From Dehalococcoidia bacterium (GTDB lineage Bacteria > Chloroflexota > Dehalococcoidia > GIF9 > AB-539-J10), in contig DAOVDO010000014.1 of NCBI GenBank assembly GCA_030669525.1, forward strand, positions 1 through 11,247: DNA of 11,247 nt, read 5' to 3'. A model generated the notes under the pieces. The model was given only the letters and a program-made list of their open reading frames with translations. It did no database searches and was not told the DNA's origin. Made by a program: the position numbers and the translations under genes. Positions 1 to 6,167 of the stretch are shown here, one piece after another. How positions within the stretch are numbered: the stretch's first letter is position 1; each line of letters opens with the position of its first letter.

Positions 1-123
1 AATATCGAGGTTTCAACGGGCAAGATAATCCGGGACCATCAGTGTATAAGTTGTTTGAAATGCACGTCGGAAGATGCCTGTCCTCTGGAAGATACGGTAG
101 TAATGACGACAGGAAAGCTGTAA
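1..123 (+). CDS. 4Fe-4S ferredoxin-type protein, C-terminal fragment (5' end outside window)
   Basis: The frame is open from the window edge to TAA at 121-123 and gives 40 residues. The visible motif is C-I-S-C-L-K-C-x5-C-P, a ferredoxin-like cluster ligand set of CxxCxxC followed by CP. The spacing before the last Cys is five residues, two more than the usual three. Such a short Fe-S tail is typical of the end of NapH/YccM-type membrane ferredoxins or polyferredoxins, which pass electrons from the membrane, but too little is visible to name the protein. The stop codon overlaps the Shine-Dalgarno sequence of the next gene, so the two are probably co-transcribed and translationally coupled. 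Confidence 0.75.
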   Translation, partial: NIEVSTGKIIRDHQCISCLKCTSEDACPLEDTVVMTTGKL

Positions 124-133
124 GGAGAAGTTG

Positions 134-712
134 ATGAAAATAAAAAGCTGGCATATGGGCTTAATTGTTTTGATAGTTATCTTTGGCGGAATTGCCGGTA
201 CCATGGCGTTTAACCTCTGGAATACTGAGGGCGGTGGGGGCGGCCAGGGTACTGGGGGCAGTAGGGTTCCGGTAACATTTAAGGTAGGCGAGTTTGCCGG
301 GGAATATAACCCTGCCGACATCCGTGGTTCTTACAGCTTCGGGTATATAAGTGAACTGTGGGAGATACCTCTTACCGAACTGGGGACAGCATTTGGCCTG
401 GGAGCTATCGAGAATCTGGCAGACTTCAAGTGTAAGGATCTGGAAGCGGCCTATGCAAATCTGGAGGAAAATGTAGAGATAGGCACCGGTTCCGTGAAGG
501 TATTTGTGGCGCTCTACACCGGCTTGCCGTATACGCTTTCAGGTGATGAATATCTACCAAAATCTGCGGTTGAGCTTCTCAAGGCTAAGGTAACCCTCAC
601 GGAAGACCAAGTTGCGTTCTTGGACACACATAGCGTAGACATTAGCGGGCTACAAATTTTAGAACCCAGTACCGTAACTGGAGAAGGTACCCCGATAAAA
701 GGTCACAAATAA
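134..712 (+). CDS. Membrane-anchored extracytoplasmic protein of unknown function, probably cut short by an in-frame TAA
   Basis: The 192-residue product has an N-terminal membrane segment at about residues 9-26, a glycine-rich linker (33-42) and a soluble extracytoplasmic part. I chose ATG 134 because AGGAG at 123-127 lies six bases upstream; TTG 131 is also in frame. Around residues 62-78 is a motif of the form D-I-R-G-x-x-S-F-x-x-I-S-E-L-W, with a second conserved-looking block near 115-170. From memory, this style of short helical repeat occurs in proteins encoded beside membrane 4Fe-4S proteins, which matches the upstream gene. The function is unknown; a role in an electron-transfer membrane complex is an inference from context. 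The frame continues past the TAA to 815-817 with a second copy of the same motif, so the natural product may be about 35 residues longer. Confidence 0.75.
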   Translation: MKIKSWHMGLIVLIVIFGGIAGTMAFNLWNTEGGGGGQGTGGSRVPVTFKVGEFAGEYNPADIRGSYSFGYISELWEIPLTELGTAFGLGAIENLADFKCKDLEAAYANLEENVEIGTGSVKVFVALYTGLPYTLSGDEYLPKSAVELLKAKVTLTEDQVAFLDTHSVDISGLQILEPSTVTGEGTPIKGHK

Positions 713-817
713 TCTACAGAACGAATTATCAAAGGTAAGCCCACCTTCAAGGAGGTTTTGGATTGGGGGGTTTGCGAAGAGGAGGTTGAAGCCATTATCG
801 TGGAGCTATATCTATAA
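713..817 (+). pseudogene. In-frame C-terminal tail of the preceding gene behind a TAA stop
   Basis: These 34 codons plus a TAA at 815-817 are in the same frame as the gene ending at 712. They encode a sequence containing I-I-K-G-K-P-T-F-K-E-V-L-D-W-G-V. This mirrors the I-R-G-S-Y-S-F-G-Y-I-S-E-L-W motif earlier in the same protein: a branched residue, a basic residue, Gly, then S/T-F, an acidic or aromatic residue and V/I. No good start codon with a ribosome binding site lies inside it. It is best read as a tail separated by a nonsense mutation, although read-through or a sequencing error is possible. Confidence 0.55.
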
Positions 818-843
818 CCCCTGTTTTTATACTCCGTAATGCT

Positions 844-1935
844 CTATTTAACAACTACGGTCAGGTTGAATGTCCATTCCCCCTTCTCCCCACCTTCCCA
901 GGGTTGACTGTACTCCATTGATATAGTGGTTGTGCCTTCTGTAAGTGCCTTAAAGGTCCACATCCCCTGTCCCGGAGTTCCTGGAGCAGCAGGCTTTTTA
1001 CCCTTTGCCTCAGGAGACACAAACCTGTAGTCTGTCTGTTCTATCACTGACGTATCGCCAATCGCTGCTGACTCTGACCATTGAAAACCCGTTGACGGGT
1101 TGGAACATAAAATTACTTTAAACTCATCTCCTGTATTAACTTCCACTTCTTTGCTGATGTGCTTGGCGCTCATAAATTCATCACAAGAGACTTTCACAGA
1201 TATTTCCTCGGAAGTTTCATTATCTGATTTTTGTTCACCCTGCTGTCCTTCGGGCTTTCCTGGCCGAATCGTCAGCTTTATAACAGGTTTTACCATAATC
1301 TTGCCAGCTCCCGTTACAGTCACCATTCTGTCAGCATCAAAATCAAGAATCATAGTTATATTTTCACCTGCTACAACATCAAAAGGATGTACCAGTTTCA
1401 GCTCTTTGCTTGGCACAGTAGCTTCCTGTAACTCCTCGTCTCCTAAAGCTACTTGAATTTCGCCTACAACGAGCCTGACCTGGGTATACTTGCCTTCGGC
1501 CACTTCGCTTTCCCCAAGAAATTGCTCAACTCCCTTAACCTGAAGTAAATCAAAAGTAGCTGCGTCATCACTGATATCAATAGTTATCCATTCGCCTTCA
1601 CCCTGTTGGGTCTGTTGCTTTTCTTGTTCCTGCTCTTGCTCCTGGCTATCATTACTTGATTGTTCTTGCTCTTGTTCCATTTCCTGTTCAGCCGAAGCTC
1701 TATGAATTTGCACCTCTTCAATCGTGACCATGATGCTGGTCACTTCGTTGCGGGGTGGAGCATCGGTAACATATACCTGTAGAGTACCGTTAAGAGTACC
1801 GTCAGGAGTGCCACTAGGAATACCGTCAGGAGTGCCGTTAGGTGCAGGCGTTAGTTCTGGAACTGCACACGCTACGCCTAGAATAGCCAGTATGCCTAAA
1901 ATCGTAATTACCAAGTGCAATTTCGGATTGAACAA
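844..1935 (-). CDS. Lipoprotein with DUF4382 domain and C-terminal chagasin-like (I42) protease-inhibitor domain
   Basis: The 363-residue product starts at TTG 1935, six bases behind a GGAGG at 1942-1946. Residues 1-23 form a lipoprotein signal ending L-G-V-A-C; the lipobox is imperfect, with Gly at -3. Residues 33-52 are a Gly-Thr-Pro repeat linker. A DUF4382 domain begins at about residue 53 (L-Q-V-Y-V-T-D-A-P-P) and ends near 228 with K-P-V-I-K-L-T-I. It is interrupted by an E/Q-rich stretch. The last 115 residues match the chagasin/ICP family: N-P-S-T-G-F-Q-W for the NPTTGY loop, G-x-G-M-W-T-F for the GxGG/W-x-F strand, and S-Q-P-W-E for the RPW loop. Chagasins inhibit papain-like cysteine proteases, so an extracellular protease-inhibitor role is likely. 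The role of DUF4382 is unknown. The gene converges on the 134-712 gene and diverges from the lipoprotein at 2249. Confidence 0.85.
   Translation of the reverse strand: MFNPKLHLVITILGILAILGVACAVPELTPAPNGTPDGIPSGTPDGTLNGTLQVYVTDAPPRNEVTSIMVTIEEVQIHRASAEQEMEQEQEQSSNDSQEQEQEQEKQQTQQGEGEWITIDISDDAATFDLLQVKGVEQFLGESEVAEGKYTQVRLVVGEIQVALGDEELQEATVPSKELKLVHPFDVVAGENITMILDFDADRMVTVTGAGKIMVKPVIKLTIRPGKPEGQQGEQKSDNETSEEISVKVSCDEFMSAKHISKEVEVNTGDEFKVILCSNPSTGFQWSESAAIGDTSVIEQTDYRFVSPEAKGKKPAAPGTPGQGMWTFKALTEGTTTISMEYSQPWEGGEKGEWTFNLTVVVK
1605..1690 (-). repeat. Hexamer-rich low-complexity tract encoding Glu-Gln repeats
   Basis: On the minus strand the tract is built mainly of GAGCAA/GAACAA-type hexamers and encodes runs of E-Q dipeptides, twice interrupted (S-S-N-D-S and K-Q-Q-T-Q-Q). 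It lies inside the DUF4382 domain, between its first strand-helix part and the G-E-W-I-T-I-D-I segment, so it is probably a surface loop that grew by slippage. Confidence 0.8.
1781..1840 (-). repeat. Five tandem copies of a 12-bp unit in the lipoprotein linker
   Basis: Five consecutive 12-base units fit the plus-strand consensus RGARTRCCRYYA: 1781-1792, 1793-1804, 1805-1816, 1817-1828 and 1829-1840. Each encodes a four-residue block of the form N/D/S-G-T/I-P/L. A multiple of three keeps the frame, so copy-number change would lengthen or shorten the linker between the lipid anchor and the DUF4382 domain. Confidence 0.9.
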
Positions 1936-1940
1936 TTTAA

Positions 1941-1948
1941 TCCTCCTC
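1941..1948 (-). promoter_or_regulatory. Strong ribosome binding site that fixes a TTG start
   Basis: On the minus strand this reads GAGGAGGA, with GGAGG six bases before TTG 1935. No ATG or GTG is better placed, and the signal peptide begins at once, so TTG is taken as the start of the DUF4382-chagasin gene. Confidence 0.75.
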
Positions 1949-2039
1949 TAAATTAATACCCAAATAATACAACGAAAACGATGCTGAAATGTTTTATCTA
2001 ATTATGAAACACCAGCAATGGTACGAGAGCTTAGTGAAC

Positions 2040-2048
2040 ATTATATCA
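2040..2048 (-). promoter_or_regulatory. Candidate extended -10 promoter for the DUF4382-chagasin gene
   Basis: On the minus strand the sequence reads TGATATAAT, that is TGn followed by a perfect TATAAT (-10 at 2040-2045). No convincing -35 box is present, as is common for extended -10 promoters. The leader to TTG 1935 would be about 100 bases. Confidence 0.4.
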
Positions 2049-2099
2049 GAATATGCAGTCGAAAGATTATCTATAAAGAGCGCACTCAACCCTGCTTTT

Positions 2100-2128
2100 T
2101 TGAAAAAACGTACTTCCAGTATTATAAT
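2100..2128 (+). promoter_or_regulatory. Sigma70-type promoter for the FxLYD-like lipoprotein gene
   Basis: TTGAAA (2100-2105) is followed by exactly 17 bases and a perfect TATAAT (2123-2128). Transcription would start near 2135, giving a leader of about 115 bases before ATG 2249. Confidence 0.7.
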
Positions 2129-2248
2129 CTTTTTAGAATATAGCATGGGTAGGCATGAATGTTTTACCAGATAATGAAACTGCTATTCCATGCTACACTT
2201 CCAGCTGGAAAGAGGGGGAAGGTGATTGAAATACAGAGAGTGGCAGTA

Positions 2249-3358
2249 ATGGCCAGATTTCTGAAGCTCCCAGTTTTCTTGCTGGGGTTAGTGCTCGTAG
2301 TTAGCGTATCCACCAGTTGTGGCGGTGTTACTCAAAAACCCACCATTCCTGCACCTCCACAGGAGGCTGAGGCGCCTTCACCAGCACCAACCGAAGAGCC
2401 AAAGCCCGCATCAGAGCCCACAACTGTGAATTTAGAGGTCCTTAGCCACAGTTCATATATGAAGTACGGAAGTTATGTGAGCTGGCCTTCTGGCAAGCAC
2501 TATAAAGGTCACTTTTTCCATATAGTTGGTGAGTTTCGGAATCCTGGCTCACTAAATGTAAGGCTGGATAATGACAAGATAGAGGCTACCTTCTATGACA
2601 CAGGTGGTTCTGTAATTGAACCCGATTTTATATTGAAAGATAACTTTGCTGAGGAAGAAATACTGGCTCCGGGAGAAAAGTGGCCTTTCAGATTGGTTCT
2701 TCTCGATGAGGAAGCCAGCCATCAAGTCGCAAACTATGAATTAGTGGGGAAGGGTCATGAGACAGGTGAGGTGCCACACCGGGCAGAGGTACTCAGCTAT
2801 GGACTGTTCCAAAATGCCAACCTAAAGCTAATTGGCGAGGTTAGAAATACAGCGGACGAGAATATCCGGGTAAGGGTAATCGCTACGTTCTACGATGAAA
2901 AAGGCACAGTGATCGCTGCGGATGGGTTCCTCCCGCTTGTGGTCCTTGCCCCTGGTGAGAAAGCGCCGTTTTGGTTGTTACCAGTTCCCACAGAAGCGCC
3001 GGGCAAAGTCGAAGGATGTGAAATAGTCACTATATGGAGCGTATCTGATGTAGCACCCTACAGGGAATTTGAAATCTTAAGCGTTGTTTACCAGGAGGGA
3101 CCTGAATGGTCATGGAAGCATCATACCATTAAAGGTGAACTCAAGAACTCAGGCAAGCAGATTGTAACCTCAGTCTGGGTATACGCCACCTATTACGATG
3201 ACAAAGGAAGGGTAATTGACTATAGCCTCTCAGAAGTAGAGCCAGACATGCTTAAACCCGGCGATAAAGGTTCATTCGAGCTTATAGCACCACCACCACC
3301 CTGGGAAATGCCAGATTATGCTCTCCTGGTTAAAGGCATGCCGTTGGAGAAAGAGTAA
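2249..3358 (+). CDS. Lipoprotein with three FxLYD-like domains
   Basis: I start at ATG 2249 because a lipoprotein signal follows at once: M-A-R-F-L-K, a hydrophobic core, then S-T-S-C with Cys24 as the lipidation site. A modest GAGAG lies eight bases upstream. The longer in-frame start at 2159 would put 30 charged residues before the signal and is unlikely. The mature protein (369 residues in total) has a Pro/Glu-rich linker at about 25-60. Three similar beta-sandwich units follow, roughly 62-150, 173-245 and 270-345. Each has the pattern G-E-h-[RK]-N, then A-T-F/Y-Y-D, G-x-V-I, and L-x-P-G-[ED]-K-x-x-F (for example A-T-F-Y-D-E-K-G-T-V-I). This is the FxLYD / DUF3426-like pattern of bacterial surface lipoproteins. 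Binding partners are unknown. It is transcribed alone from the promoter at 2100. Confidence 0.8.
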   Translation: MARFLKLPVFLLGLVLVVSVSTSCGGVTQKPTIPAPPQEAEAPSPAPTEEPKPASEPTTVNLEVLSHSSYMKYGSYVSWPSGKHYKGHFFHIVGEFRNPGSLNVRLDNDKIEATFYDTGGSVIEPDFILKDNFAEEEILAPGEKWPFRLVLLDEEASHQVANYELVGKGHETGEVPHRAEVLSYGLFQNANLKLIGEVRNTADENIRVRVIATFYDEKGTVIAADGFLPLVVLAPGEKAPFWLLPVPTEAPGKVEGCEIVTIWSVSDVAPYREFEILSVVYQEGPEWSWKHHTIKGELKNSGKQIVTSVWVYATYYDDKGRVIDYSLSEVEPDMLKPGDKGSFELIAPPPPWEMPDYALLVKGMPLEKE

Positions 3359-3521
3359 TAGCCTAGCTTCGAAACCTATTCCTCCGCAAGTAACAAAACT
3401 TCCGATTATTAACTGACCGATTGCTCAATTGACGTTTACTAATATGTAAAAAGGCAGGGAATACAATCCAGATATGTTCTCATTATTGCGGAAGTATTAT
3501 TCACCTTTTAAAGCAGTAACC

Positions 3522-4628
3522 TTACCTCAACGAATTCAGTATAACCTCGCTTAGATAGACCACCTTTTTATCCTTACCCGTTTTCCGAACACCGTAGTTC
3601 AAGCCAAAAAGGCAGAAAGAGCAAGATGTAACAATGATATTTGTCTTAACTTCATCCAGAAAATTACCCGCTAACTCAATAGAAATTTCTCTAAAGTTAC
3701 TGATATTCAATGCTCCGCAGCAAGGGCTGAGCTCCCTATTTTTCTCTAGCTCTACTAAATTCACTCCGCACAGGGAAAGGGCTTCTCTAGGCTCATCATA
3801 AATATCACCTCCCAGCCTCCCCAGCCCACAGGGGTCATGATAGGTCATTTTTCGGCCATCTCTCTTTAGCTCCCTCCCCTTCAATAGTCTGGGTAATACT
3901 TGTGATATGTGAATAACCGCAAAATCCCTCTCTCCTAATAATTCTGGGTACCAGTTCTGGAAACAATGGTAACAACCGGCACAAATAGTAATTATTCTCT
4001 TTATGCCTGCCCGTTTTAACCTCTCCACAGTTTTCTCAAAGTGTTCTCGAGCTAAATCCATCCTGCCAATATAGTAGTAGAAATAGCCGCAGCAATCCTC
4101 ATCCTTTAGCATGGTAAAATTAACACCCAGCTTCCTGAGCAGCATGTATGACGATAAGGCTGCTTGAGGATAGGAAAAAGAACCCACACAACCTATATAA
4201 AGCATGGTATCCGACTTATTCAGGGGGAATTCTTCAGGCAACCAATCCCACTTTTTAGCCGGGTCGGCATTAACCGCGTTCCCCAGTCTTTGAATCCCTT
4301 CTACTATTTTGTTTGGCCTCTCTAACGGGCCTATTCCTCTTTGCACCAGACGGGTTTGCACACTTCGCATTATACTGGCAATGTTTATCCCTGCGGGACA
4401 TACAACATCGCACCTCCCACACTTCAGACAGTTATATATTCCGTCTATCTCCTCCAGGCTTAGCTCATCATTTTGAAATATCTTCTTGGCTGTTTGAAGC
4501 CTTCCCGTAGGTGAAAAGACCTCCTGCTGAGTTGCTTGGTAGACCTGACAAACATCGCGGCAGTCACCACAATCGATACAAGAATCCATTTGCTCAATCA
4601 TTTCCTGTTCGCTGATTTCACGGTTCAT
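3522..4628 (-). CDS. (Fe-S)-binding protein with two 4Fe-4S motifs and two CCG domains (GlcF/HdrD-like)
   Basis: The 368-residue product has an N-terminal ferredoxin pair: Cys17-20-23-27 (C-I-D-C-G-D-C-x3-C) and Cys67-70-73-77 (C-L-K-C-G-R-C-x3-C-P). Two cysteine-rich CCG domains follow. The first runs from Y-I-G-C-V-G through D-E-D-C-C-G to C-A-G-C, the second from D-P-C-G-L-G-R through S-P-C-C-G-A to S-C-S-F-C. This layout is that of glycolate oxidase subunit GlcF, heterodisulfide reductase HdrD and related subunits. In these, the CCG domains hold a special Fe-S cluster that works on a disulfide or passes electrons to quinone or menaquinone. No GlcD-type flavoprotein or HdrE-type cytochrome lies beside it, so its partner and substrate are unknown. 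ATG 4628 has AAGGGG eight bases upstream. It follows the exonuclease gene by 25 bases on the same strand. Confidence 0.9.
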   Translation of the reverse strand: MNREISEQEMIEQMDSCIDCGDCRDVCQVYQATQQEVFSPTGRLQTAKKIFQNDELSLEEIDGIYNCLKCGRCDVVCPAGINIASIMRSVQTRLVQRGIGPLERPNKIVEGIQRLGNAVNADPAKKWDWLPEEFPLNKSDTMLYIGCVGSFSYPQAALSSYMLLRKLGVNFTMLKDEDCCGYFYYYIGRMDLAREHFEKTVERLKRAGIKRIITICAGCYHCFQNWYPELLGERDFAVIHISQVLPRLLKGRELKRDGRKMTYHDPCGLGRLGGDIYDEPREALSLCGVNLVELEKNRELSPCCGALNISNFREISIELAGNFLDEVKTNIIVTSCSFCLFGLNYGVRKTGKDKKVVYLSEVILNSLR

Positions 4629-4653
4629 CGTATTTTCCCCTTAATTTTCCACC

Positions 4654-5418
4654 TCAGCACCTGAGTTCAATGCCCACCGGGCAGTGGTCGGAACCTGTTA
4701 CTTCAGGCATGATAAATGCCCTGGTCACAGAGTTCAGCAGGCTTTCATTCACAAAAAGGTAATCAAGCCTCCAGCCAACATTCCGTGCTCTGGCTCCCGT
4801 ACGTAAATCCCACCATGTATATTGATTTGGCTCTTTATTGAAGTGACGGAACGTATCAATATAGTGGTGAGTTACCAGCTTGTCCATCCAGGCTCTCTCA
4901 ACAGGCAGGAATCCTGAGGTATTTTCGTTCCCCCTGGGGTTAGCCAAATCTATTTCCTTGTGAGCTGTGTTAAAATCACCGCATATGATGATACGGTCAT
5001 TTTTATTTTTTATTCGTTCAACGAAATCAAGAGCTAGCTCGTAAAAATTCAGCTTATATTTCAGTCGTTCTTCGTCCCTTTTGCCATTAGGGAAATATAC
5101 ATTTAACAGTATGAAATCGGGGTATTCTAATGTAATAATCCTTCCCTCTACATCAAATCCTTCGCTAGCAAGGTCGTAGTGGGTATCAAGTGGTTTCTCT
5201 CTGGTAAAGGTAGCCACCCCACTGTAGCCTTTCTTTTCAGGGTAGTTCCAATATGTGTGATAGCCACGTGGTTGCCTGAGTTCTTCGCTCAACTGTTCAG
5301 GGTGTGCTTTCGTTTCCTGAACGCAGAGAACATCAGGGGGCTCTCTATATAACCACTCCAGGGAGCCTCTTCGCTCAACGGCCCTAATTCCATTGACATT
5401 CCACGATAGTATTCTCAT
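4654..5418 (-). CDS. xth: Exodeoxyribonuclease III / AP endonuclease (Xth family)
   Basis: The 254-residue product is full length for the ExoIII group of the EEP phosphodiesterase superfamily. It would cut 5' to abasic sites and trim damaged 3' ends in base-excision repair in the cytoplasm. The visible active-site residues are Asn7 (L-S-W-N-V-N-G-I-R), metal ligand Glu35 (V-Q-E-T-K), Tyr108 (N-V-Y-F-P-N-G), Asp148 and Asn150 (C-G-D-F-N-T-A-H), the R-L-D-Y-L-F-V strand, and the catalytic Asp244-His245 pair (G-S-D-H-C-P-V). ATG 5418 starts directly with the core strand. Its Shine-Dalgarno (AGGG at about ten bases) is weak. Upstream is a promoter with TATAAT at 5542-5547 and two small inverted repeats in the leader. 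The Fe-S gene downstream is probably in the same transcript. Confidence 0.96.
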   Translation of the reverse strand: MRILSWNVNGIRAVERRGSLEWLYREPPDVLCVQETKAHPEQLSEELRQPRGYHTYWNYPEKKGYSGVATFTREKPLDTHYDLASEGFDVEGRIITLEYPDFILLNVYFPNGKRDEERLKYKLNFYELALDFVERIKNKNDRIIICGDFNTAHKEIDLANPRGNENTSGFLPVERAWMDKLVTHHYIDTFRHFNKEPNQYTWWDLRTGARARNVGWRLDYLFVNESLLNSVTRAFIMPEVTGSDHCPVGIELRC

Positions 5419-5434
5419 TATTTTACCCTATCTG

Positions 5435-5459
5435 CTCACCGGCGTCAGTTCCAGGTGAG
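5435..5459 (-). promoter_or_regulatory. Inverted repeat in the leader of the exonuclease gene
   Basis: CTCACC at 5435-5440 pairs with GGTGAG at 5454-5459 around a 13-base loop, and two further G-C pairs are possible with one bulge. It lies 17 bases before the start codon, where an RNA hairpin could limit ribosome access or a protein could bind. No poly-U follows, so it is not an intrinsic terminator. Confidence 0.35.
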
Positions 5460-5522
5460 ATGCTATAGATTTAGTCCATATTGATAATAACAGCTCTATT
5501 AGCGATTACAACTACCTTTGCC

Positions 5523-5537
5523 ATCTCTATATGAGAT
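5523..5537 (-). promoter_or_regulatory. Small palindrome at the predicted transcription start of xth
   Basis: ATCTC and GAGAT arms of five bases surround a five-base A/T centre. It sits just downstream of the -10 box, over the expected start point, a common place for an operator. The short arms make chance a serious alternative. Confidence 0.3.
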
Positions 5538-5541
5538 AGGA

Positions 5542-5569
5542 ATTATACCGTCTTATCACCACAATACAA
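5542..5569 (-). promoter_or_regulatory. Candidate sigma70 promoter for xth
   Basis: On the minus strand a perfect TATAAT (5542-5547) is preceded, at 16 bases, by TTGTAT (5564-5569; three of six match TTGACA). The leader to ATG 5418 would be about 115 bases and contains the two inverted repeats listed separately. Confidence 0.5.
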
Positions 5570-5598
5570 AAACGCTCTTTCATTAGCCTGAACAACAC

Positions 5599-6162
5599 TT
5601 ATTTCCATGACACACTGTGATGTGATGGCGGGCTACTCCTTTCCTTTACCAGGGCACCCACAGAGTAACCGGTAACAATAGAGGCTGTGATGGTAAATAC
5701 GGTCAATATAAGTACGTATACCCAACCAAAATATGAAATCATTACAGGCAATAGGAATGGTTTAATAGCCCTGTTACCCAGAAAGATTGCTATAAAGGAG
5801 TTACCAGCCCCTTTTTCTCGTAGGTCTCTGAGCAGAGGATACCATGCATAAATTGGACCGGTTGAGATAATCCCTGCCGTTGCTGATAGTATGACACCTT
5901 TGATACCAGCGCCTTTACCAAGAAACCTTACAATCTGTGCTGGCTTCAGGAAAAGATTCAAGGCTAGCATAAGGATGAAGACCAAGCCAAGTGGCACGAT
6001 TATTGTGAGAAAGATGTTACTGCTATTTTTAAGGGCCACGTAAATGTTATCTGGCGAAATCGCAAATAGAATCCCGTAGATAGCTAGCACCGAAACAGGA
6101 AAAATCAACAGCCGTATAACACGGCGTCTCGATGTCAAAATCTCAGTGTTATTCTTTTCCAA
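5599..6162 (-). CDS. Half-size permease of the COG0701/DUF318 (ArsP_1/YraQ-like) type
   Basis: The 187-residue, strongly hydrophobic product has about five membrane segments. The core block has G-I-I-S-T-G-P-I-Y-A-W-Y-P-L-L-R-D, then I-F-L-G-N-R-A-I-K-P-F-L-L-P, which resembles the re-entrant halves of ArsP_1/YraQ permeases. Those permeases are normally about 300 residues with two such halves, so this is one half. The TTG start at 6162 is supported by GGGG eight bases upstream, within the last codons of the preceding gene (gap of five bases). The two halves are therefore translationally coupled and probably form one transporter. The family includes arsenic and organoarsenical exporters, but the substrate here cannot be told. 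The hydrophilic tail (S-S-P-P-S-H-H-S-V-S-W-K) is short. Confidence 0.75.
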   Translation of the reverse strand: MEKNNTEILTSRRRVIRLLIFPVSVLAIYGILFAISPDNIYVALKNSSNIFLTIIVPLGLVFILMLALNLFLKPAQIVRFLGKGAGIKGVILSATAGIISTGPIYAWYPLLRDLREKGAGNSFIAIFLGNRAIKPFLLPVMISYFGWVYVLILTVFTITASIVTGYSVGALVKERSSPPSHHSVSWK

Positions 6163-6167
6163 TAAGC

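Larger units (their letters stand above)
1936..2248. other. Divergent intergenic region with two promoters and a 23-bp near-repeat
   Basis: About 313 bases separate the two divergent lipoprotein genes. I see a good plus-strand promoter (2100-2128), a weaker minus-strand extended -10 (2040-2048), and a near-repeat of 23 bases at 1988-2010 and 2158-2180 (19 of 23 identical, same orientation). A 61-codon frame at 1989-2174 has no ribosome binding site and no protein-like composition, so I do not call it a gene. Confidence 0.6.

Noticed and set aside
710..712. Recoding (reassigned stop) as the explanation of the interrupted tail
   Set aside because: TAA ends several other intact genes here at the expected family length, so a changed genetic code is not supported.
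1989..2174. 61-codon plus-strand frame between the divergent lipoprotein genes
   Set aside because: It has no ribosome binding site, overlaps the promoter at 2100-2128, and has no protein-like composition.
3359..3521. Terminator in the gap between the convergent genes
   Set aside because: Only distant, weak inverted repeats (CTCCGCAAG and TTGCGGAAG about 100 bases apart) are present, with no compact hairpin plus T run.
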